A stretch of 9,951 nt of DNA, taken from NCBI GenBank assembly GCA_027451085.1, contig DAIDKA010000264.1, positions 1 through 9,951 on the forward strand. The letters run 5' to 3'. This DNA comes from Gammaproteobacteria bacterium. Its GTDB lineage: Bacteria; Pseudomonadota; Gammaproteobacteria; Steroidobacterales; Steroidobacteraceae. The translations under genes were made by a program, and so were the position numbers. Position 1 is the first letter of the stretch. Every line of letters begins with the position of its first letter. The notes under the pieces were generated by a model, which ran no database searches, had not been told where the DNA came from, and was given only the letters and a program-made list of their open reading frames with translations. Below are positions 1 through 6,683 of the stretch, piece by piece.

Positions 1-801
1 GCGGTAACCGAAGTTGGGCGAGCACAGGATGGTGGCGCGCTTGCGTGAGGCGAACGTCAGCCACAAAAGCGGCCGGCGCACGAACAGGTCCGTGGGCATC
101 AGGTGCTGGTGCAGCCGGTTGGCGAACATATAGATGTGGAAGCCGATGAGGCCCATGTCGTGGGTCAGCGGCATCCAGGAGATGGAAACGTCATCCTCGG
201 TGAACTTCGCAATCTCGCTCACCCCGGCGCAGTTGGCGAGGATGTTGCGGTGGGTCAGCACCACGCCCTTGGGTTCGCTGGTGGAGCCGGAGGAGAACTG
301 GATGAAGGCGACGTCATCCGGGCCGACCTTTTCGACCTTGCCCGGCTTGGAAATATCGTCGAGCTGGTCGACCAGGAACACCCGGCTGTGCAGCTTGTGG
401 AAGGTGGCGGATTCGCCTGCGCCTTCGGCAAACGCCTGGATGCGCTCGAACGAACGGCGGTCGGTGTACAGGAACGGGTTGCCCAGCTTGCGCGCGATGC
501 GCAGCAGCTTGTGACGGTGTTCGTCGCTGATGCCCAGCGCCACCGGCACCGGGATGATCCCGCCCAGCACGGCGCCCCAGAAGGCGTCGATGAAGGGCTC
601 GTTCTCGCCCAGGAACAGGATCAGGTGATCGCCGCGCTTCGCGCCCAGCTTCTGCAGGTGGTGCAGGATGCCGAGCGCACGCTGGTACAGGTCGGCAAAA
701 CTGACCTGGCGTTCGTCGTTCTCGCCGTTCAGGTAGGTGATGCTGCGCGCAACCTTGCGGTTGGACTCGATCAGTTCAGTCAGGGTCTGCGGGGTGGGCA
801 T
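1..801 (-). CDS. Acyl-adenylate-forming ligase, FAAL/acyl-CoA synthetase type (3' end outside window)
   Basis: Only the N-terminal 267 residues are present; the gene runs off the left edge. The ANL superfamily P-loop motif is clear at residues 169-179 (FSSGSTSEPKG), followed by VLTH. The later SWMPLTHDMGLIGF motif (about 208-221) is typical of fatty-acyl-AMP ligases and related long-chain acyl-CoA synthetases. Family knowledge: these enzymes activate a fatty acid with ATP to an acyl-adenylate, then pass it to an acyl carrier protein (FAAL) or CoA. The FAAL-specific insertion and the C-terminal domain lie outside the window, so the acceptor cannot be decided. The ATG at 801 shares its A with the stop of the P450 gene (TGATG), implying one transcript and coupled translation; the nearest SD-like GGAA lies within the P450 end. 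Oddity: the P-loop Gly that usually follows ST is Ser175. Confident of superfamily, moderately of FAAL type. Confidence 0.9.
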   Translation of the reverse strand, partial: MPTPQTLTELIESNRKVARSITYLNGENDERQVSFADLYQRALGILHHLQKLGAKRGDHLILFLGENEPFIDAFWGAVLGGIIPVPVALGISDEHRHKLLRIARKLGNPFLYTDRRSFERIQAFAEGAGESATFHKLHSRVFLVDQLDDISKPGKVEKVGPDDVAFIQFSSGSTSEPKGVVLTHRNILANCAGVSEIAKFTEDDVSISWMPLTHDMGLIGFHIYMFANRLHQHLMPTDLFVRRPLLWLTFASRKRATILCSPNFGYR

Positions 802-2096
802 CAGCGGCGTTCCAGTCTCATGAAAAGGGGTTTCCTGGTGCGCAGGTTGATCTGCGCTTCGAGTTCGATGGGCTCATCGCCGGTCAGCGCGAGCCGGTAG
901 TGACGGGCGACCTTGTACAGGTGCATGAGCATTTCATACAGGGCGAGGGTCTCGCCGATGCAGTGGCGCGGTCCGGCTGCGAAGGGCATGTAGGCAAAGC
1001 GTGGACGCTCGGCTTCATGCTCGGCATCGAAACGTTCGGGCCTGAAGGCATCGGGCTCCTGCCAGTAGCGCGGATGCCGGTGCAGGAAGTAGGGGCTCAG
1101 GAACACATCGCTGCCTGCCGGGATTTCGTACCCGGACAGGGTGTCCGCCTCGACGGTGCGCCGCGACAGCAGCCAGCCGGGAGGGTACAGGCGCAGGGCT
1201 TCGTTCACCACGGCGTTGGTGTAGGCCAGGGCCTCCATCTGCGCCAGCGACGGCGCGGTGTATTCCGGCGCAGCGTTGATCTCGGCGGCCAGGCGCGCGT
1301 CGACTTGCGGGTGCCGGGACAGCAGGTACCAGGTCCAGTTGAGCGCGGAGGCGGTGGTCTCGTGCCCCGCGACGACCAGGGTCATGACCTCATCGATCAG
1401 GGCCTTGTCCGTCATGGGATCGCCGGTTTCCTTGTCGCGCGCGTCCATTAGCAGTCCCAGGAAGTCGAAGTGCTCCTCCTTGCCGGCCCGGCGACGGGCG
1501 ATGAGCTGGGCGACAAGCTTGGTCAGGGAGCGGAACTGGTAGGCGAACTTCAGGTCCCGCGCCTGCTCCCGGGTGACGACCTCGAAGGGCTGCCGCAGCT
1601 GCGGCAGGTCGCTCCCGAAGATCGACTGCAGCACGATTTCCAGGGTCAGCTCGCTCATGTCGTCGGTGAGGTTGACGAATTCACCGCGGGCGGATTGCGT
1701 GGCCCACTTGTCGATCAGGCGGTCGTTGGATTGTTCGATGAGCCTGGCAAACTGCGTGACCACCCGGCGGTGGAACAGGGGCTGCATCATGTAGCGCTGC
1801 TGGCGCCAGAAGTCGCCCTCGCTGGTCATGATGCCGTTGCCTAAGAGGATCTTGACCCGGTCGAGCCCTACGCCCTTGGTGTAGTTGCGGTGATTGCTCA
1901 CCAGCACGCGCTTGATGTCGTCCGGGTGATTGATGACGTAGGTGTGGGACTTCCGCCCCGGAGCGTAGACGCGGTAGATGTCGCCATGGCGGGCGAACAG
2001 CTGCGTCATGCGCTCGAAGGACTCGTCGTCGGCGTTGATGTCGAACTGGACATCCGCTTCGGGGGGCTGGTGTTGTGGGTTCTGCCGGGCGGTCAT
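801..2096 (-). CDS. Cytochrome P450 monooxygenase
   Basis: A 431-residue soluble bacterial P450 with all signature elements. The C-helix WRQQR is at 97-101. The I-helix oxygen-activation motif AGHETT is at 243-248. The K-helix ExxR is E299-R302, the PERF-like segment FRPERF is at 351-356, and the haem-binding loop FAAGPRHCIG has its thiolate ligand at Cys379. No N-terminal membrane anchor is visible, so it should be cytoplasmic and need separate redox partners; none is encoded here. Substrate is unknown. The downstream gene, overlapping by one base (TGATG), is a fatty-acyl ligase, so a fatty acid or carrier-bound acyl chain is a reasonable inferred substrate. ATG 2096 is chosen because it gives a normal P450 N-terminus and no ATG, GTG or TTG is seen in frame for some distance upstream. 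No good Shine-Dalgarno precedes it. The open frame continues upstream to about 2885 but only as a shadow of the opposite-strand gene. Confidence 0.95.
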   Translation of the reverse strand: MTARQNPQHQPPEADVQFDINADDESFERMTQLFARHGDIYRVYAPGRKSHTYVINHPDDIKRVLVSNHRNYTKGVGLDRVKILLGNGIMTSEGDFWRQQRYMMQPLFHRRVVTQFARLIEQSNDRLIDKWATQSARGEFVNLTDDMSELTLEIVLQSIFGSDLPQLRQPFEVVTREQARDLKFAYQFRSLTKLVAQLIARRRAGKEEHFDFLGLLMDARDKETGDPMTDKALIDEVMTLVVAGHETTASALNWTWYLLSRHPQVDARLAAEINAAPEYTAPSLAQMEALAYTNAVVNEALRLYPPGWLLSRRTVEADTLSGYEIPAGSDVFLSPYFLHRHPRYWQEPDAFRPERFDAEHEAERPRFAYMPFAAGPRHCIGETLALYEMLMHLYKVARHYRLALTGDEPIELEAQINLRTRKPLFMRLERR

Positions 2097-2132
2097 GCGG
2101 GTCGTTATGCCGTTAAAGGGTAATATTCTCTC
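2097..2132. promoter_or_regulatory. Short divergent intergenic region between P450 and acyltransferase genes
   Basis: This 36-bp gap separates two divergent start codons and is markedly AT-richer than its flanks between 2105 and 2131. On the plus strand TAATAT (2121-2126) is a possible -10 element. It would start RNA almost at the ATG at 2133, giving a leaderless message, or a leader of about 72 nt if translation starts at 2205. On the minus strand the same segment reads TATTAC. No convincing -35 box is visible for either direction. At least one promoter must therefore overlap the opposite gene or be activator-dependent. This is inference from spacing and composition. Confidence 0.35.
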
Positions 2133-2873
2133 ATGACGGATACCGGCCCGGGCGAGGCCAGCAAAAACAGTCCTTATAGCGGTGAACATCGCCCCGGGCG
2201 GCGCATGACCGCAGGCCGGCGGCTGCTGTACGCGGTGGCGGTGCCCTTGGGGCTTGCGGTGATCCGCTTCTGGTGGCTGACCTGCCGGGTGCGGGTGGTG
2301 CACGGGGCGGAACACCTGGAGGCGGCACTGGCCAAGGCACCTTCCCTGGTGCCGGTGTACTGGCATCAGCACCAGCTGTTCTGCGCGCGTTTCCTGCTGG
2401 ACCAGCGGCTCAGAGGGCTCAATCCAGGCTGGCTGATCAGCCCTTCGGTGGATGGGGAACTGGGCGCCATGGCAGCCCGCCGGGTCGGCGCCCGGGTGAT
2501 CCGGGGGTCCTCGACCCACACCGGGGCACGGGCGCTGCGGGACTATTACCATGCGCTGGTGAAGGAGAGCATCTCCCCGGTGGTGACCCCTGACGGTCCC
2601 AAGGGTCCACGCTTCAGGTTCAAGCCTGGCGCCATCCTGCTGGCCAAGATGTCCGGCCGGCCGATGCTGCCGATGGCCTATGCCGCATCCCGCGCCTGGC
2701 TCATCGCCTGGGACAAGTTCGTCATCCCCGTGCCGTTCGCGCGCATCGCCATCGCCATAGGGCCGCCGTGCTATGTCACCCGGGTGCTGCAGCCGCAAGG
2801 GATCGAGGTCCTGCAGCGGCAGATGGAGGCGGAACTCAAGCGACTGTTTGGCATTGCGCGTGACGCACTCTGA
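2133..2873 (+). CDS. DUF374 family lysophospholipid acyltransferase-like protein
   Basis: A 246-residue protein of the DUF374 branch of the LPLAT (glycerolipid acyltransferase) superfamily. A hydrophobic stretch at about 31-48 suggests membrane association. Recognisable family blocks follow: VYWHQHQ (75-81), the ISPSVDGE block (102-109), RVGARVIRGSS (117-127) and VTPDGPKGPR (151-160), then a C-terminal segment rich in proline and hydrophobic residues. Members are presumed to transfer acyl chains to lipid acceptors at the inner membrane, but the substrate of this branch is poorly defined. Start choice: ATG 2133 is the longest, while the in-frame ATG at 2205 (Met25) gives MTAGRRLLYAV, closer to usual family N-termini; neither has a strong ribosome binding site. 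The gene is divergent from the P450/ligase operon, so a shared lipid pathway is possible but unproven. It ends 137 bp before the c-di-GMP gene, with no visible terminator. Confidence 0.88.
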   Translation: MTDTGPGEASKNSPYSGEHRPGRRMTAGRRLLYAVAVPLGLAVIRFWWLTCRVRVVHGAEHLEAALAKAPSLVPVYWHQHQLFCARFLLDQRLRGLNPGWLISPSVDGELGAMAARRVGARVIRGSSTHTGARALRDYYHALVKESISPVVTPDGPKGPRFRFKPGAILLAKMSGRPMLPMAYAASRAWLIAWDKFVIPVPFARIAIAIGPPCYVTRVLQPQGIEVLQRQMEAELKRLFGIARDAL

Positions 2874-2894
2874 GACCCCGCGCACACTTCACAC

Positions 2895-2926
2895 GTTGTT
2901 ACACATGTATTATTGCGTGTGGCAAC
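2895..2926. repeat. Imperfect inverted repeat upstream of the c-di-GMP gene
   Basis: The left arm GTTGTTACAC (2895-2904) is mirrored by the right arm GTGTGGCAAC (2917-2926) across a 12-nt AT-rich centre. As DNA, 8 of 10 positions per arm are symmetric (GTTGnnACAC / GTGTnnCAAC). As RNA it would be a 10-bp stem with two G-U pairs. No T-run follows, so it does not look like an intrinsic terminator for the preceding gene. Its position about 85 bp upstream of the next start codon, in AT-rich DNA, fits a transcription-factor operator better. The binding protein is unknown. Confidence 0.5.
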
Positions 2927-2937
2927 ATAGGGTTAGC

Positions 2938-2965
2938 TTGAATTCCATAAGCGTTATGCCATTAT
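2938..2965 (+). promoter_or_regulatory. Candidate sigma-70 promoter for the GGDEF-EAL gene
   Basis: TTGAAT (2938-2943) and CATTAT (2960-2965) each match four of six consensus bases of the -35 and -10 elements and are separated by 16 bp. Transcription would begin near 2972, giving a leader of about 40 nt. The match is modest and other AT-rich hexamers exist in the gap, for example TATTAT at 2908-2913, so this is a tentative assignment. Confidence 0.3.
2946..2958. repeat. Short perfect-arm dyad in the candidate promoter spacer
   Basis: CATAA (2946-2950) and TTATG (2954-2958) are perfect inverted arms around GCG. The 13-bp element sits between the proposed -35 and -10 boxes, where a bound dimeric regulator would block or remodel the promoter. 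Five-base arms can occur by chance, so this alone is weak evidence of an operator. Confidence 0.3.
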
Positions 2966-3001
2966 CCGGCGCACTCCCGAACACGGCAGCGGGTGGCGTT
3001 T

Positions 3002-3006
3002 AAAGG
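3002..3006 (+). promoter_or_regulatory. Ribosome binding site deciding the GGDEF-EAL start
   Basis: AAAGG lies four bases before the ATG at 3011. The in-frame GTG at 2993, which would add six residues, has no comparable upstream signal and would place this site inside the coding region. The ATG at 3011 is therefore preferred. Confidence 0.6.
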
Positions 3007-3010
3007 TTTC

Positions 3011-5686
3011 ATGTCCAGCACCCCGACCGACTCGTCGACCGACTTCACCGCATCGGATGTGCTGTCCTCCGATGTGTGGAGCGGGCGTGCGCCCCCCGCC
3101 GTCGTCGGTATCGACGTGGCCAGCACCAAGATTGCGGTCGACCTGCAGAACCTGCAGCGCGCCACGGCTGACGCCACCCTGGCACGCGCCCTGCAAAACG
3201 TCGCCGACCTGACCATCAGCGACTGCGCCTTCATCGCCTTCATCACTCCGGAGAAGAAGTTCGGCGAGGTCCAGGTGGCGCGCCGGGGCCTGGCTCATTG
3301 CCAGCCCGAGCTGCTGTCGGGGGAGGCGCTGGCCGATTACCCGGGTTTGAGCGCAAGGCTTGATCACCTGCGGCTGACCGAGTTGCGCGACACGGCGCAT
3401 CCTGAAACCAAATTTGCCGCCGAGAGCGCGCGGTTTGCTGCCCTGCGAATGGGGTCGACGCTGCTGATCGCTTTTCATATCCAGGGGCAGCCGGGCGGTG
3501 TTCTGGGGCTGGCCCGCAACCTGCCCCAGGGCGCCTGGGACGTGAACCTGCGGCTGCTGCTGAAACTGGTCGGCACCAGCCTGGCCACGGGCCTCGGGTT
3601 CCTGCGCATGGAGCGGCGCCTGGCCAAGGTGGAGGAGCGGCTTGCTCTGACCCAGGCCGCGGCCAATGATGGCGTCTGGGACTTCGACCTGGAGAACAAC
3701 GAGGTCTACTTCTCGCCGCGCTGGAAGGCCATGCTGGGCTACGCGGACGAGGAACTGCGCGAGTCACCGGACTGGCGCAACCTTGTGCACCCGGACGACA
3801 TGACCCGCGTGCAGAACGCCATCCGCGACCACGTGGCCGGCAAGCTGCCGGTATTTGAAAGCGTCCACCGCATGCGTCACCGCAACGGTGACTGGCGCTG
3901 GGTGGTCAGCCGTGCCCAGGCACGCACGGATGCGCATGGCCGGCTGCTGCGCCTGGTGGGTGTCGAGCTCGATATCACCGAGCGCAAGCTGTACGAGGAG
4001 GCGCTGTTCCGGGAGAAGGAAAGCGCCCAGATCACCCTGCAGTCGATCGGTGACGGCGTCATCACCACCAATGCCGAGTCGGTCATCGATTACATCAACC
4101 CCGTGGCCGAGGAACTCACCGGCTGGCGCCTGGAAGACGCCATGGGCCGGCCCGTGGAGGAGGTGTTCCGCGCCTTCCACGAGGAGACCTGCGAGCCGCT
4201 GGAGAATCCGCTCAGCGTGGCCATCCGCCGCGTGCGGCCGATCAAGTCTGTGCGGCCGGTGCTCTTGATCCGCCGCGATGGCAACGAGCTGTACATGGAG
4301 CATACCGCGGCGCCCATCCGTGATGGCGGCGGCACGGTCGCCGGTGGCGTGCTCGTGTTCCATGACGTGAGTGAGTCGCGGGAGCTCAACCGCCGCCTGT
4401 CCTATCACGCCAGCCACGACCTGCTCACCGGGCTGGTCAACCGCCGCGAATTCGAGGCGCGGCTGGAGCGGGCGCTCAAGAGTGCCAAGGCGCGCGAGGC
4501 GTCCTACGCGCTGTGCTACCTGGACATCGACCAGTTCAAGGTCATCAATGACACCTGCGGCCACGGCGCCGGCGATGCCCTGCTGGGGCAGGTCGGCGCG
4601 CTGTTGAAATCCAAGGTGCGCTGGCGCGACACGCTGTCGCGCCTGGGGGGCGATGAGTTCGGCATCCTGCTGGAAAGCTGCGCGCTGGATGAGGCCATGC
4701 ATGTGGCCGAGCAGCTGCGTGAGGCCGTGCGCGACTTCCGCTTCACCTGGGACGACCGCGTGTTCCGTCTCGGCGCGAGCGTGGGGGTGGTGCCCATCAC
4801 GGCTGAGAACGAGGACGTGGCCTCCACCCTGTCCACTGCCGACAGCGCCTGCCAGGCAGCCAAGGAAGCTGGCCGCGACCGGGTGCACAGCTTCGCCGAG
4901 AACGACATCGAGGTCATGCGTCGCCGCAAGGAGATGCAATGGGCCGCCCGCATCAATGCGGCGCTGGAGGACGAGCGGTTCGAGATCCATCGCATGGCCA
5001 TCGCCCCCCTGCAGCGCGTCGACTCCGGCCTGCACTACGAGCTGCTTCTGCGCATGCGCGATGAGAACGGCCGGCTGGTCTCGCCGGACAACTTCATCAC
5101 CGCCGCCGAGCGCTATGGCATCGCCCCGAAGATCGACCGCTGGGTGCTGGACCGGGCGCTGCGCTGGCTGGTGTCTGAAGCCGACGAGCGCGAGAAGCTC
5201 AAGCTGTGTTCCATCAACCTCTCGGGCCAGAGCCTGGTGGACGACAAGTTCCTGCCGTTCGCCATCGAGCGTTTCCGCCAGAGCGGCGTGGATGCCTCCA
5301 AGATCTGCTTCGAGATCACCGAGACCGCGGCGGTGACCAATTATTCCCAGGCCAACCGCTTCATCCAGTCGCTGAAGGAACTGGGTTGCAAGTTCGCGCT
5401 CGATGACTTCGGCACCGGCCTGTCCTCGTTCGGGTACCTCAAGCACTTCCCGGTGGATTATCTCAAGATCGACGGCAGCTTCGTGCGTGAAATCCTGCGC
5501 GATCCGATAGACCGCGAAATGGTGCGTTCCATCAATGAGATCGGGCACCTGACCGGCAAGCAGACCATCGCCGAGTACGCCGAGAATGACGAGATCATCC
5601 AGATGCTGCGCAGCCTCGGCGTGGATTATGCGCAGGGCTGGGGCGTCGCCCAGCCGCAGCCGGTGGTGAAGGCCGTAGGGACCTGA
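3011..5686 (+). CDS. GAF-PAS-PAS-GGDEF-EAL cyclic-di-GMP signalling protein
   Basis: An 891-residue cytoplasmic sensor with no signal peptide or membrane segment. After a Ser/Thr/Asp-rich, probably disordered tail (1-30) comes a GAF-like region (about 40-200, inferred from position and pattern). PAS1 follows at about 210-327, ending in a PAC segment with DITERK, and PAS2 at about 338-455. The GGDEF domain (about 462-625) has an intact GGDEF at 546-550 and an intact inhibitory I-site RWRD at 537-540, so it should be an active, product-inhibited diguanylate cyclase. The EAL domain (about 640-885) keeps E677 of the ExLxR motif (ELLLR), N736, E768 in EITET, D798-D799, K819, E855 and Q875, so phosphodiesterase activity is likely too. 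Oddity: Met662 occupies the place usually held by Gln in the YxQPI strand. The probable role is setting c-di-GMP in response to a cytoplasmic signal; ligand and output are unknown. It ends 12 bp from the nadC stop, convergently. Confidence 0.95.
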   Translation: MSSTPTDSSTDFTASDVLSSDVWSGRAPPAVVGIDVASTKIAVDLQNLQRATADATLARALQNVADLTISDCAFIAFITPEKKFGEVQVARRGLAHCQPELLSGEALADYPGLSARLDHLRLTELRDTAHPETKFAAESARFAALRMGSTLLIAFHIQGQPGGVLGLARNLPQGAWDVNLRLLLKLVGTSLATGLGFLRMERRLAKVEERLALTQAAANDGVWDFDLENNEVYFSPRWKAMLGYADEELRESPDWRNLVHPDDMTRVQNAIRDHVAGKLPVFESVHRMRHRNGDWRWVVSRAQARTDAHGRLLRLVGVELDITERKLYEEALFREKESAQITLQSIGDGVITTNAESVIDYINPVAEELTGWRLEDAMGRPVEEVFRAFHEETCEPLENPLSVAIRRVRPIKSVRPVLLIRRDGNELYMEHTAAPIRDGGGTVAGGVLVFHDVSESRELNRRLSYHASHDLLTGLVNRREFEARLERALKSAKAREASYALCYLDIDQFKVINDTCGHGAGDALLGQVGALLKSKVRWRDTLSRLGGDEFGILLESCALDEAMHVAEQLREAVRDFRFTWDDRVFRLGASVGVVPITAENEDVASTLSTADSACQAAKEAGRDRVHSFAENDIEVMRRRKEMQWAARINAALEDERFEIHRMAIAPLQRVDSGLHYELLLRMRDENGRLVSPDNFITAAERYGIAPKIDRWVLDRALRWLVSEADEREKLKLCSINLSGQSLVDDKFLPFAIERFRQSGVDASKICFEITETAAVTNYSQANRFIQSLKELGCKFALDDFGTGLSSFGYLKHFPVDYLKIDGSFVREILRDPIDREMVRSINEIGHLTGKQTIAEYAENDEIIQMLRSLGVDYAQGWGVAQPQPVVKAVGT

Positions 5687-5698
5687 GCGGGCTGCTGG

Positions 5699-6559
5699 CT
5701 ATACGAACTGCAGCCGCATGGACAGGTCGACCGCCTGGACGTGCTTGGTGATCGCACCCACGGAGACGTAGTCCACGCCGGTTTCGGCGATGGCGCGCAG
5801 AGTCTGCAGGCTGGCGTTGCCGGAGGCCTCCAGCTTCACCGGCGCACCGAGTTCGCGGTTGCGCTGCACCGCCCGGCGCAGGTCATCGGTGCTGAAATTG
5901 TCCAGCAGCACGATGTCGGGGCGGGCAGCGAAGGCCTGCTCCAGTTCGTCGAGGTTCTCGACTTCGGTTTCCACCCTGACGTGTGGCGCGCTGGTGCGCG
6001 CGGCGGCGATGGCGGCGCCGATGCTGCCGGTGGCAATGATATGGTTTTCCTTGATCAGCACCATGTCGTACAGGCCGATGCGGTGATTGCCGGCGCCACC
6101 GACCCGTACGGCGTACTTTTGTGCGGTGCGCAGTCCCGGAATGGTCTTGCGCGTGTCGAGCACGATGCAGCCGGTACCGGCCACGGCCTGTGCATAGTGG
6201 CTGGCTGCGGTAGCGGTTGCTGACAGTAGCTGGAGAAAATTGAGCGCGGTGCGTTCGCCGGTCAGCAGGGGGCGGGCGGGTCCCGAAAAGCGCAGCAGAG
6301 TGTCGCCGGGTGCCACGTGCGCACCCTCGGCCACCAGCCACGCAAGCTCGATGGACGGGGCCAGCTGGCGGAAGGTCTCCGCCACCCAGGGCTGGCCGCA
6401 CAGCACAGCCGCCTCGCGGGTGATCACGTGGCCGCGCGCCTGCTGACCGGCCGGTACCAGCTTTGCGGTGACATCCCCGGTGCCTATGTCCTCGCGCAAT
6501 GCGGCGCTGACCTGTTGTGCGAGGTCCTGGGGTGGGACGATGGCAGTCTGGTTGGTCAC
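5699..6559 (-). CDS. nadC: Nicotinate-nucleotide pyrophosphorylase (quinolinate phosphoribosyltransferase)
   Basis: A type II phosphoribosyltransferase that converts quinolinate and PRPP to nicotinate mononucleotide, CO2 and PPi in de novo NAD synthesis, in the cytoplasm. With the GTG start it has 286 residues, near the 297 of E. coli NadC. Diagnostic segments, from the N-terminus: REDIGTGDVTAKL (22-34), VITREAAVLCG (45-55), LLTGERTALNF (98-108), LDTRKTIPGLR (134-144), GNHRIGLYDMVLIKENH (157-173), VETEVENLDE (196-205), DIVLLDNF (215-222), LEASGN (243-248) and VDYVSVGAITKH (263-274). Start choice: GTG 6559 has AGGG seven bases upstream and gives a normal N-terminus; the ATG at 6601 would add 14 residues (MLGFCSW...) unlike the family and lacks a Shine-Dalgarno. 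It stands alone, converging on the c-di-GMP gene and diverging from gabT. Confidence 0.96.
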   Translation of the reverse strand: MTNQTAIVPPQDLAQQVSAALREDIGTGDVTAKLVPAGQQARGHVITREAAVLCGQPWVAETFRQLAPSIELAWLVAEGAHVAPGDTLLRFSGPARPLLTGERTALNFLQLLSATATAASHYAQAVAGTGCIVLDTRKTIPGLRTAQKYAVRVGGAGNHRIGLYDMVLIKENHIIATGSIGAAIAAARTSAPHVRVETEVENLDELEQAFAARPDIVLLDNFSTDDLRRAVQRNRELGAPVKLEASGNASLQTLRAIAETGVDYVSVGAITKHVQAVDLSMRLQFV

Positions 6560-6601
6560 GGCGGTGCCCTGTGTGGGAATCCAAGAGCAAAAGCCTAGCA
6601 T

Positions 6602-6683
6602 CCGGGCGGACCGGCGCGGATGGGATTAAAATCCTCCACTGGCCTTGAGCATACGGCGGCGGCTGCACTGAAGGGATGCAAGC
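6602..6683. promoter_or_regulatory. Divergent nadC / gabT control region
   Basis: This short region must hold promoters for nadC (minus) and gabTD (plus). Its only AT-rich core is the near-palindrome GGATTAAAATCC (6623-6634), with arms GGATT and AATCC. On the plus strand it contains TAAAAT (6627-6632) and on the minus strand TTTAAT (6630-6625). Each is a 5/6 match to a -10 box, so one element could serve both directions. No good -35 hexamer is seen at the expected spacing for either. For gabT the ribosome binding site AAGGGA is at 6671-6676, seven bases before ATG 6684. Confidence 0.4.

Noticed and set aside
103..900. Plus-strand open frame opposite the acyl ligase
   Set aside because: The minus strand encodes the SSGST and HDMGLIG motifs over the same span; the plus-strand product resembles nothing known.
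2097..2885. Upstream extension of the P450 reading frame by some 260 residues
   Set aside because: The added sequence is Pro/Arg/His-rich with no domain features and lies antisense to the well-supported acyltransferase gene. P450 homology begins normally after ATG 2096.
2993..3010. GTG start six codons upstream for the GGDEF-EAL gene
   Set aside because: It lacks a ribosome binding site, and the good AAAGG lies between it and the ATG at 3011.
3764..5548. Long minus-strand open frame opposite the GGDEF-EAL gene
   Set aside because: It is a GC-bias shadow: the plus-strand frame carries complete GGDEF and EAL motifs, while the antisense product has no recognisable motif.
6560..6601. ATG 6601 as the nadC start
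   Set aside because: The extra 14 residues do not resemble NadC N-termini and no Shine-Dalgarno precedes this ATG; GTG 6559 has AGGG at a suitable distance. It is not fully excluded.
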